A stretch of DNA of 64,000 nucleotides. Origin: Candidatus Palauibacter rhopaloidicola. Lineage in GTDB: Bacteria; Gemmatimonadota; Gemmatimonadetes; Palauibacterales; Palauibacteraceae. The notes under the pieces are model-generated. The model searched no databases and was not told where the DNA came from. It was given only the letters and a program-made list of their open reading frames with translations. Location: positions 148,359 to 212,358 of the forward strand of contig JAPPGH010000054.1 of NCBI GenBank assembly GCA_026914155.1, written 5' to 3'. A program made the position numbers and the translations under genes. Below, in pieces: positions 1-7,819 of the stretch. Each line of letters starts with the position of its first letter. Position 1 is the stretch's first letter.

Positions 1-754
1 CCTGCCCTTCGACTGGCTGCCCGAGAACGCGGGCTCGCCGGAGAACGATCCCCGGCGGGAGATCACCCTCCGCCACGTGCTCAACATGTCCAGCGGACTC
101 TATCCCGTGGACAGTTGGGGGATGGAATACGCGACCGGGTCGGGGTTCTCCTACTGGGCCGGCGAGAGTTCGGTGCACGGCGCCCGCAACCGCTCGCTCA
201 TGCAGGAACCCGGAACGTTCTGGGACTACGAGAACTACGACACGCTGCTCGGCGTGTACGCGATGAAGCAGGTGATCGGCGACCCGCAGGCCTACCTCGA
301 GTTCCCGCGGGAACGCCTCCTCGACAAGATCGGGATGCGGAACACGCTCCTCAGCACGGATCGGTTCGGCGACTTCATCATGAGCAGCCAGATCTACACG
401 ACGGCCCGGGACCTGGCCCGCTTCGGGCTCCTCTACGCCCAGAACGGGATGTGGAAGGACGAGCGCCTGATCTCCGAGGAGTGGATCGACTTCGTGCGCA
501 CGCCGGCCCCCGCCACGTCCGAGACCGGCAACTTCTACGGCGGTCAGTTCTGGCTCGTGCCCGACGACCGCACGGACGTGCCGAAGGACGCCTACTCCAC
601 CGCCGGGAACCGCGGCCAGTTCGTCGTCATCGTGCCGTCACACGACGTCGTCATCGTCCGGCGCGGGCTCGACTACGGCCGGCAGGGCTTCGACCGCTGG
701 GACATGACGCGTGAAGTCCTCAAGGCGTTCGAACCCGTCGCCACGAACCCCTGA
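1..754 (+). CDS. Serine hydrolase, beta-lactamase (class C/PBP) family, 3' part only
   Basis: The gene enters from the left edge already open (first full codon at position 2), so about 250 C-terminal residues are visible. The line LRHVLNMSSGL is typical of class C beta-lactamase-like hydrolases, and DYENYDT supplies the Y-x-N motif of the active site. The Ser-x-x-Lys nucleophile motif lies, or should lie, upstream of the window. Such proteins are usually secreted esterases, peptidases or D-aminoacyl hydrolases rather than antibiotic-destroying enzymes; the substrate cannot be told. Two other members of the same broad fold occur in this window (33952-35448 and 50543-51826). Confidence 0.85.
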   Translation, partial: LPFDWLPENAGSPENDPRREITLRHVLNMSSGLYPVDSWGMEYATGSGFSYWAGESSVHGARNRSLMQEPGTFWDYENYDTLLGVYAMKQVIGDPQAYLEFPRERLLDKIGMRNTLLSTDRFGDFIMSSQIYTTARDLARFGLLYAQNGMWKDERLISEEWIDFVRTPAPATSETGNFYGGQFWLVPDDRTDVPKDAYSTAGNRGQFVVIVPSHDVVIVRRGLDYGRQGFDRWDMTREVLKAFEPVATNP

Positions 755-776
755 CGCAGGGGTTTGCCACGGGCTG

Positions 777-1448
777 CTAGACCCAGCGGCCGCCGTGGAG
801 TTGGAGAACGAAGGGGTTGGTGTCGCGCTCCAGCGCCACGGTGGTCTCAGGGCCGTGACCGGGGTAGAGGCGGGTCTCGGGCGGTAGCGTCAGCACCTGC
901 GACCGGATGGACTCCATGAGCACGCCGTAGTCCCCGTTCGGGAGATCCGTCCGTCCGATCGACCCGCGGAAGATCACGTCGCCCACGATCGCCACCGGGT
1001 GTGAAGTGGAGACGAACATCACGTGGCCCGGCGCGTGGCCGGGAGCGAACACGACCTCGAATTCCGAGCCGCCGAAGGCGATGTTCGTGCCGGGGACCAG
1101 GTCGATGTCGGGCGGCGGCGGCTCCACGCAGGGCACGCCGAACGCGAGGGCCTGGTTCGCGATGTTGTCGTAGAGCGGCCGGTCGAGGGGGTGGAGGTGG
1201 ATGGGCGCCCCCGTCTCCGCCTTCGCCTCCTTGAGGCCGTCGATGTGATCCAGGTGGGCGTGCGTGACGAGGAGCGCGGCGATGTCCAGGTCGCGCGCGC
1301 GCGCCTCGGCCAGCGCCTCCGGCGTCGCGGCGCCGGGATCGACCAGAAGCCCGGTGCGGCCGTCCTCGCAGACCACGAGCAGCGTGTTCTGCACGAACGG
1401 TCCGCCCGCAAACGTCAGAATCTCGATTTCTCCCCCTCGATCTGGCAG
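777..1448 (-). CDS. MBL-fold metallohydrolase (glyoxalase II-like)
   Basis: Metallo-beta-lactamase fold hydrolase of the glyoxalase II/YcbL type. The zinc signature THAHLDH is at about residues 62-68; a second histidine in APGHAPGH, an aspartate in VGDVIF and a late histidine in YPGHGPE complete the usual dinuclear metal site. Family members hydrolyse thioesters such as S-lactoylglutathione. The start is uncertain. Recognisable homology begins just after a CTG at 1448; an ATG at 1583 would add 45 Arg/Pro-rich residues and overlap the divergent MATE gene start. The gene converges on the upstream hydrolase with a gap of about 20 bases. Confidence 0.85.
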   Translation of the reverse strand: MPDRGGEIEILTFAGGPFVQNTLLVVCEDGRTGLLVDPGAATPEALAEARARDLDIAALLVTHAHLDHIDGLKEAKAETGAPIHLHPLDRPLYDNIANQALAFGVPCVEPPPPDIDLVPGTNIAFGGSEFEVVFAPGHAPGHVMFVSTSHPVAIVGDVIFRGSIGRTDLPNGDYGVLMESIRSQVLTLPPETRLYPGHGPETTVALERDTNPFVLQLHGGRWV

Positions 1449-1570
1449 CCCGTGGCGAAGCCCCGCTGCGGGTGAGGCGGAGTCTATCCGCGGCGCGGCG
1501 GGGCGGCAACGGAATTTCGGCGGGTCTGCGCGGATTTGCGCGCCGCGGGGCGCCCGGCGATGATGCCGCG

Positions 1571-2929
1571 ATGAACCTCGCACCCCGCCGCGCGGACCTC
1601 GCGCGCATGATGCGTTTGGCCCTCCCGATCGTGACCGTTCAGGTCGGCATCATGATGATGGGCGTCGTGGACACGGTCATGGTCGGCCGTCTGTCGGCGA
1701 CCGATCTCGCCGCCGTCGGCCTGGGCAACATCTACTTCTTCCAGATCGCCGTGTTCGGGATGGGCGTGCTCATGTCCCTCGATCCCATCGTCGCGCAGGG
1801 CGTCGGGGCGGGCGACCATGAAGCCGCCGCCCGGGGGATACAGCGGGCGCTCGTCCTCACCCTCTTCCTGACGGCGATCACGTCCCTGCTCTTCCTGCCC
1901 GCCGCACGCATCTTCGCCCTCCTGCGGCAGCCCGCCGACGTGGTGCCGGTGGCCGGGGGGTACGCGATGGGGTCGATCCTCGGGATGCTCCCCTTCTACG
2001 CGTTCGTCGTACTCCGGCAGAGCCTGCAGGCGATGCATCGGGTAGCGCCGATCGTGTGGACGATCGCGGGCGCCAACCTCCTGAACGCCGTCCTCAACTG
2101 GGTTCTGATCTACGGGAATCTCGGGGTGCCGCAGTTGGGGGCCGTGGGCTCGGCGTGGGGGTCGAGCCTGGCGCGCTGGTGCATGGCGGTCGCGCTTCTC
2201 TGGCTGTCCTGGCCCGCCATGCGTCCGTACCTGGGCCGCTTCCGGCGCGAGGCGCTCGACCGGCGAGCGCTCGCGCGCATGGTGCGGCTCGGCACCCCGA
2301 TCGGCTTTCAGCAGCAGCTCGAGTTCGGAGCGTTCGCCGTGATCGGCGTCATGATGGGCTGGCTGGGCACCGAGGCGATGGCGGGGCACCAGATCGCGCT
2401 CAACCTCGCCGCGCTCACCTTCATGGTGCCGTTCGGGATCGCGGCCGCCTCCGCCGTGCGCGTCGGCCACGCCGTTGGACAGGAGGACATGGACGGGGCG
2501 CGCCGGGCCGCCGCCGCGGGGATTCAGCTCAGCGGCGTTTTCATGGTCGTGACCGCGGGCGCCTTCCTTGCCTTCCCGCGCTTCTGGGCCGGCCTCTACT
2601 CGCACGACCTCGCCGTCATCGCGATCGCCGCGTCCCTGATCCCGATCGCCGGCGTCTTCCAGGTCGCCGACGGCCTCCAGACCGTCGCGGCCGGCGTTTT
2701 TCGCGGCGCCGGAAACACCTTCACGCCCTTCCTCGTCAACGCCCTCGGCTTCTGGCTGCTCGGCGTGCCGGTGAGCTACTTCCTGGCCTTCCGTGCCGAC
2801 TGGGGCCCGCGCGGTCTGTGGTGGGGCCTGGCCGCCGGCCTCGCCGTCGTGGCCGTTCTCCTCTTCGCCCGCCTGCGAAAAGTCCTCGGCCGCGATGTGC
2901 GCCGAGTGGCCATCGACTCTACAACGTGA
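1571..2929 (+). CDS. MATE family efflux transporter (NorM/DinF type)
   Basis: About 452 residues with roughly twelve hydrophobic segments in two homologous halves, the usual length for multidrug and toxic compound extrusion proteins. The first segment, MRLALPIVTVQVGIMMMGVVDT, followed by MVGRLSATDLAAVGLG, is the family N-terminus; GTPIGFQQQLEFGAFAVIG opens the second half. It would exchange Na+ or H+ for cationic drugs or metabolites across the inner membrane. The ATG at 1571 directly precedes the conserved N-terminus. The open frame continues upstream to about 1472, but that part is Arg/Gly-rich and overlaps the divergent hydrolase gene. Confidence 0.93.
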   Translation: MNLAPRRADLARMMRLALPIVTVQVGIMMMGVVDTVMVGRLSATDLAAVGLGNIYFFQIAVFGMGVLMSLDPIVAQGVGAGDHEAAARGIQRALVLTLFLTAITSLLFLPAARIFALLRQPADVVPVAGGYAMGSILGMLPFYAFVVLRQSLQAMHRVAPIVWTIAGANLLNAVLNWVLIYGNLGVPQLGAVGSAWGSSLARWCMAVALLWLSWPAMRPYLGRFRREALDRRALARMVRLGTPIGFQQQLEFGAFAVIGVMMGWLGTEAMAGHQIALNLAALTFMVPFGIAAASAVRVGHAVGQEDMDGARRAAAAGIQLSGVFMVVTAGAFLAFPRFWAGLYSHDLAVIAIAASLIPIAGVFQVADGLQTVAAGVFRGAGNTFTPFLVNALGFWLLGVPVSYFLAFRADWGPRGLWWGLAAGLAVVAVLLFARLRKVLGRDVRRVAIDSTT

Positions 2930-2983
2930 CCGCGGCGCCGTGTGTCCGATCTAATGGATGACGGACGACAAGCGACGGATTTC

Positions 2984-3823
2984 ATGAGTACACGACGACG
3001 GTTGCAGCGACGGTTCCAATTCTCCCTTCGGGCGGCCCTCCCGGTGGCCGTTGCGGGCTTCGCGCCGGCGGCGCTCGGCGCGCAGGCGGGGGATGTTCAC
3101 TACGTGCGTTCGGTGCAGTTCGACTTCGAAGTGCCGGAGCGCATGGCGGCGTTCCGCGACCGCCTTGCGGCGCAGAACACGGCCTCCATGGTGCTCCGCT
3201 TCGACGGCGCCCGATCCATCATGATGCCGGACCCCGATGAGGAAGCGGCGGCCCCCCGCGGCGGCGCTCGCGACTCCGACCGCATGGATCGCCGCGCCCT
3301 CGGGATGGCGCTGCGGCTCAGAATGGGATCGGCCTCACGTAGCGACCAGGAGGATGTGGTACAGGCCTATGTCGACTTCGGGAGCGGCGCGATGACGGAG
3401 ACGCGCGAGTTCATGGGGCGCACGTTCCTGATCGCCGGAGACCGGCCTGCGTATGCGTGGAAGCTCGGGACCGAACAGCGCGAGTTCCTCGGCTACATGG
3501 TGCAGCAGGCGACGGCCGTCCACGACGGGTCGGAGATCGAAGCCTGGTTCACGCTCCAGATCCCGGTGCAGGCGGGCCCCGGCCAGTACGGCGGGCTTCC
3601 CGGCCTCGTCCTCGTGCTTTCGGTCGACGGCGGAGACCTCCTCTACTCGGCGACCGAGGTGAACCTCGACGGCCCTGGCGACGTCGCGATCGCCCCGCCG
3701 ACCGACGGGGAGATGGTCACGCGCGAGGAGTACGAAGCCCTCGTGGCCGAGAAGCTCGAGGAAATTCGGGCCACGCGCGGGGCCGGCAACCGGCGCCGTC
3801 CCTTCGACGGGGGGCTTCGATGA
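2984..3823 (+). CDS. GLPGLI family secreted protein
   Basis: Protein of about 279 residues with an Arg-rich n-region, a hydrophobic stretch and an AxA-type cleavage site (ALGAQA) near residues 30-35, so it is probably exported. The segment YGGLPGLVLVLS near residue 205 is the signature of the GLPGLI family, known mainly from Bacteroidota, whose molecular role is undefined. Its stop overlaps the start of the outer-membrane barrel gene as ATGA, so the two are translationally coupled. GLPGLI proteins are commonly encoded beside such barrel proteins, suggesting a shared envelope function. ATG at 2984 is preferred because it begins right before the signal peptide; an in-frame ATG at 2954 is possible. 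Confidence 0.85.
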   Translation: MSTRRRLQRRFQFSLRAALPVAVAGFAPAALGAQAGDVHYVRSVQFDFEVPERMAAFRDRLAAQNTASMVLRFDGARSIMMPDPDEEAAAPRGGARDSDRMDRRALGMALRLRMGSASRSDQEDVVQAYVDFGSGAMTETREFMGRTFLIAGDRPAYAWKLGTEQREFLGYMVQQATAVHDGSEIEAWFTLQIPVQAGPGQYGGLPGLVLVLSVDGGDLLYSATEVNLDGPGDVAIAPPTDGEMVTREEYEALVAEKLEEIRATRGAGNRRRPFDGGLR

Positions 3824-6666
3824 GGCGGCCCGCGCCGGTCCTGGCGCTGCTGGCGGCCGGGCTCGTGTGCGCGGCGTTCTCGCCCATTCCCGCCGAGGCC
3901 CAGGCCGAGTACACGGTGAGCGGCGTGATCGCCGACACGGAGGGCGCGGGGCTCAACGGCGCCATGGTCGTGGCGCTGGCGAAACCCGACTCGGTCCTCA
4001 CCCGCTTCACGACCTCCAACGGCGACGGCGTCTTCGCCCTCGGAGATCTCGGACCGGGCGAGTACATCCTGCAGGTCACCCTGCTCGGCTACGGCACGGT
4101 GCGGCAGGACCTCTCCCTCACCGGCGAAGACGTGAACGTCGGCACCATCAACCTCGAGGTGATGGCGGTCGAGGTGGACCCGCTCGTCGTCACCCTCGAC
4201 CACGTCCCCTTCCTGAACCGGCGGGACACCCTCGGCTACAACGCGCTCGCCTTCCGGACGCGGCCCAACGCCACGGTGGAGGACCTCCTCCGCCAGCTTC
4301 CGGGCATCGAAGTCGAGAACGACGGGTCGATCACGGCGCAGGGCGAAGAGGTCGAGAACGTCCTCGTCGACGGGAAGGAGTTCTTCGGGGGCGACCCCGC
4401 GATGGCGACCCAGAATCTGCCCGCCGAGGCCGTGGAGAAGGTGGAGGTCTACGACAAAGAGTCGGACATGGCCGAGTTCACGGGCATCGCCGATGGCGAG
4501 GAAGAGCGGACGATCAACCTGGAACTCAAGGAAGAGGCGCGGTCGGGCTACTTCGGCCGCACGTCGGGCGGACTCGGGGCGGACGTCGACAACGCGTCCG
4601 CGGCGCCCGGATTCGGCGAGTCGGTGGCCGCGCGGCGGCTTGCCGGCGGCGAATCCGGGACGGTGGCCGGCGGGATTCCGTACGCCGGCGCCGTGTCGAT
4701 CAACCGCTTTTCGCCCACCACGCAGCTTGCTCTCCTCGGGAGCGCGAACAACGTGAACCAGGCCGGGTTCGGGTGGGGCGACGCGATGTCGTTCGGCGGA
4801 CGGGATTTCGGCCGCGGCGGCGGGGGCGACGACGGGCTCACCGAGACCCGCATGCTGGCGTTCAACGTCAACCACGACTTCGGCGGGAACGACGACCACT
4901 GGATCCGGACGAGCTACCGCATCAGCACGCTCGACAACTTCCAGAACGAGACGCGACAGCAGGAGCAGCTCCTCGGCACGAGCGCGTCATCCCTCGTCGA
5001 TCGCGCCACGCGCACGGACACCGAGAACTCGGCGCACCGCGTCAACCTGAACTCCCAGTTCACGCTCTCCGAGGGCCACGAACTGCGGCTGCGCGGAAAT
5101 CTCAACGCCCGCGCCTCCCTGCTCGACCGCGTGGACTTCCAGGACACGCGCTCGGGCACGGGGCAGTTTCTCACGGCCGCGGCGACGAACTACGACGTGG
5201 ACGGCGACGACGTGGGTGGCGATGCGCGGCTCACGTGGCGCAAGCGGCTCGACGACAGCGGGCGGAGCCTCTTCGCGGAGGCCCGGGTGAACCTCAGCGA
5301 TTCCGACCGCCTGACGAACCTCGCTTCGTCGATCGAGGGCAACGTCGAGAACCCGCGGGCACGGGCCGGCGACGTCCTGCAGGAGCAGACGAATATCGGC
5401 CAGACGCTGACGCACTCCGTCCGCCTCTCGATGACCCAGCCGATGCCCTGGGAATCCATGCTCGAGGTCTACGGGGAGCGGAGCGCGACCGCCGAGGACG
5501 AGAACCAGTCGGTGTTCGACATCGGGCCTGACGGCCGGACGCTGAACCCCCTGCTCACATCGGGGTTCGAGCGGACGTACAGCTACCTGCGCGGGGGTTT
5601 CCGCTTCAACCGCACGAGCGAGGCCGGACGGCTCGTGCTCGGACTGCGCCTGCAGGGCTCGGACCTGGAGGGGACGATCCTCGACCGGAGCGAGGAGATC
5701 GCCAACGGGTACACGCACGTGCTGCCCAACGCCGAGTACCGCATGCAGCTCGACGACATGCGCACGCTCCAGTTCCGGTACTCGACATCGACGCGCGAAC
5801 CGCGCATGACGGATCTCCAACCCTTCGTCGACAATCGGGATCCGCTGCGGATCCGGATGGGGAACCCGGATCTGCAGCCCGAATACACGCACCGCTTGCG
5901 GACGGAATACCGGTTCTTCGACACGTTCAGCTTCGTCAACCTGTTCACGTGGGCGAACGTCAGCGTCACGACGAACGACATCGCCCAGTCCCGAACGGTG
6001 ACCGAGCGGGGACTCCAGACAATCTCGCCCGTGAACCTCGGGAGCGCATGGTCGGCGGACGGCGGCGCGAGTTTCGGGCGGCCGCTGCGCTGGATGGGCG
6101 GGCAGGTGGACCTGAACTACAACCTGAGCTACTTCAGTTCGAACGAGTTCGTGAACCAGGTCGAGAACCGGAGCCGGTCGCTGTCGCATACGTTCGGGAT
6201 CGAGCTTGAGAACCGCGCCAAGGAGGACTACGACGTGCGCGGCGGCGCCAAGCTGACGCTGAGCGACGTCAGCTATTCCCTGAACGAGGAGTTGAACGAG
6301 GACTACGTCAACTCGACGCTGTACGGGAGCGCCGACTTCTACCTCGGGGCGTGGACGCTGGGTACGGAGTTCCAGTGGCGGCTCTACGACCAGGATCTGT
6401 TCGGCCCGGGGCGGAACGTCGCGCTGTGGGAGGCTTCCCTGCAGCGCCGCATCCTCAACGACCAGGCCGAGATCCGACTGGTGGCGTTTGACCTTCTGGG
6501 CCAGAATCAGGGGGTGACGTACACGAACTCGCCCGGCTTCATCCAAGAGCGCCGGGTCGAGTCGCTCACGCAGTACGTGATGCTGAACTTCACCTGGTAT
6601 CTCGGGAACCGCTCGATGGCCAGCGGGGGTGGCCGGAGTCGCGGCGGAGACCGGTTCCGCAGGTAG
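3820..6666 (+). CDS. Outer-membrane beta-barrel protein with carboxypeptidase-regulatory N-domain (TonB-dependent-receptor-like)
   Basis: 948 residues from the ATG at 3820. A signal peptide ends near residue 28 (AEAQA). Residues about 30-115 form a carboxypeptidase D regulatory-like domain (TVSGVIADTEGAGLNGA...), residues about 140-240 a plug-like segment with ENVLVDGKEFFGGDP, and the rest is alternating aromatic/polar beta-barrel sequence. This is the architecture of the 'outer membrane beta-barrel family protein' group related to SusC/TonB-dependent receptors. No clear TonB box was seen. It is cotranscribed and overlapping with the GLPGLI gene, with which it probably forms one envelope system. 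The ligand is unknown. Confidence 0.88.
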   Translation: MRRPAPVLALLAAGLVCAAFSPIPAEAQAEYTVSGVIADTEGAGLNGAMVVALAKPDSVLTRFTTSNGDGVFALGDLGPGEYILQVTLLGYGTVRQDLSLTGEDVNVGTINLEVMAVEVDPLVVTLDHVPFLNRRDTLGYNALAFRTRPNATVEDLLRQLPGIEVENDGSITAQGEEVENVLVDGKEFFGGDPAMATQNLPAEAVEKVEVYDKESDMAEFTGIADGEEERTINLELKEEARSGYFGRTSGGLGADVDNASAAPGFGESVAARRLAGGESGTVAGGIPYAGAVSINRFSPTTQLALLGSANNVNQAGFGWGDAMSFGGRDFGRGGGGDDGLTETRMLAFNVNHDFGGNDDHWIRTSYRISTLDNFQNETRQQEQLLGTSASSLVDRATRTDTENSAHRVNLNSQFTLSEGHELRLRGNLNARASLLDRVDFQDTRSGTGQFLTAAATNYDVDGDDVGGDARLTWRKRLDDSGRSLFAEARVNLSDSDRLTNLASSIEGNVENPRARAGDVLQEQTNIGQTLTHSVRLSMTQPMPWESMLEVYGERSATAEDENQSVFDIGPDGRTLNPLLTSGFERTYSYLRGGFRFNRTSEAGRLVLGLRLQGSDLEGTILDRSEEIANGYTHVLPNAEYRMQLDDMRTLQFRYSTSTREPRMTDLQPFVDNRDPLRIRMGNPDLQPEYTHRLRTEYRFFDTFSFVNLFTWANVSVTTNDIAQSRTVTERGLQTISPVNLGSAWSADGGASFGRPLRWMGGQVDLNYNLSYFSSNEFVNQVENRSRSLSHTFGIELENRAKEDYDVRGGAKLTLSDVSYSLNEELNEDYVNSTLYGSADFYLGAWTLGTEFQWRLYDQDLFGPGRNVALWEASLQRRILNDQAEIRLVAFDLLGQNQGVTYTNSPGFIQERRVESLTQYVMLNFTWYLGNRSMASGGGRSRGGDRFRR

Positions 6667-6690
6667 GCAGCCGAACAGCACGGGGCCGTC

Positions 6691-7788
6691 ATGACCGAAC
6701 CGAGCGGTGGGCGCGTCGTCTCGCTCGACGCGTTCCGGGGCCTGACGATCGCGGCGATGATCCTCGTCAACAACCCCGGGAGTTGGGCCTACGTCTACGC
6801 GCCCCTCGCCCACGCGGAGTGGCACGGGTGGACGCCGACCGACCTCATCTTCCCCTACTTCCTCTTCATCGTCGGGGTCGCGCTCCCCTTCTCTTTTTCG
6901 CGCCGCCTCGCCGAGGGTACGGATCGGGGCCGGCTCTTCCGGCACGTGGTGCGGCGCTCGCTCATCCTCATCGGACTCGGGCTCGCGATGCGGGCGATTC
7001 CGGACTTCGACCTGTTCGACATGCGCCTCTACGGCGTGCTGCAGCGGATCGGCCTCGTCTACTGCGCAGCGGCGGCGCTCTACCTGTGGGGGTCCGCGCG
7101 CGTGCGGTGGATCGCGGTGGGGGTGCTCCTCTTCGGGTACTGGGCGCTCGTCGCGGGGGACCTGACGCCGGACGGGAATCTCGGGGCCCGGATCGACCGG
7201 TTCCTCATGGGCGACCGGCTGTGGCAGGGGACGTGGGATCCGGAGGGACTCCTCTCGACGCTGCCGGCCATCGGGACGTGCCTCCTGGGGATCTTCTGCG
7301 GCGAATGGCTGCGGTCGGATCGCTCCGGGGGCGAGATCTCGCGCGGAATGTGGATCGTCGGCGCCTGGCTCGTGGTGATGGGGTTCCTGTGGGACACGGT
7401 GTTCCCGATCAACAAGAACCTGTGGTCGAGTTCCTACGTCCTTTTCACGGCCGGGACGGCGCTGCTCCTGTTCGGCGCCATGTACTGGCTCATCGACGTG
7501 AAGCGGTCCCGGGACGGCTGGCGCGGCACTTGGGCGACGCCGCTCGTCATCTACGGCATGAACTCGATCGCCGTGTTCGTCGCCTCCGGCATGTTCGCCA
7601 AGACGCTCGCCCGGATTCGGATCGGGGGCGACGGGGGCATGCCGCTGAGCGCGTGGCTGTACGAGAACGCGTTCCGGTCGTGGGCGGGCGACTACGGCGG
7701 GTCGCTCGCCATGGCGTTGGCCCAGGTCACCTTCTGGCTGGGCGTGATGTGGCTCCTCCACCGCCGCCGCATCTACATCAAGATCTGA
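6691..7788 (+). CDS. Heparan-alpha-glucosaminide N-acetyltransferase-like membrane protein (DUF5009/DUF1624)
   Basis: Polytopic protein of 365 residues with about ten membrane segments. The N-terminal SLDAFRGLTIAAMILVNNPG and the HGWTPTDLIFPYFLFIVG line are hallmarks of the YeiB/HGSNAT superfamily (NagX in bacteria). The human relative acetylates terminal glucosamine across the lysosomal membrane using cytosolic acetyl-CoA; bacterial members are thought to modify amino sugars during import or in the periplasm. The histidine in AEWHGW is the residue generally regarded as catalytic in HGSNAT. It follows the barrel gene by 24 bases on the same strand and may be cotranscribed. Confidence 0.88.
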   Translation: MTEPSGGRVVSLDAFRGLTIAAMILVNNPGSWAYVYAPLAHAEWHGWTPTDLIFPYFLFIVGVALPFSFSRRLAEGTDRGRLFRHVVRRSLILIGLGLAMRAIPDFDLFDMRLYGVLQRIGLVYCAAAALYLWGSARVRWIAVGVLLFGYWALVAGDLTPDGNLGARIDRFLMGDRLWQGTWDPEGLLSTLPAIGTCLLGIFCGEWLRSDRSGGEISRGMWIVGAWLVVMGFLWDTVFPINKNLWSSSYVLFTAGTALLLFGAMYWLIDVKRSRDGWRGTWATPLVIYGMNSIAVFVASGMFAKTLARIRIGGDGGMPLSAWLYENAFRSWAGDYGGSLAMALAQVTFWLGVMWLLHRRRIYIKI

Positions 7789-7819
7789 CCTGACCGGGAT
7801 CTGATCTGCGCGGGAGAGT

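Noticed and set aside
4987..7761. 924-codon open frame on the minus strand across the barrel and acetyltransferase-like genes
   Set aside because: It is antisense to two convincing genes, has Arg/Pro/His/Val-rich composition with no domain, and is typical of third-position GC bias in GC-rich DNA.
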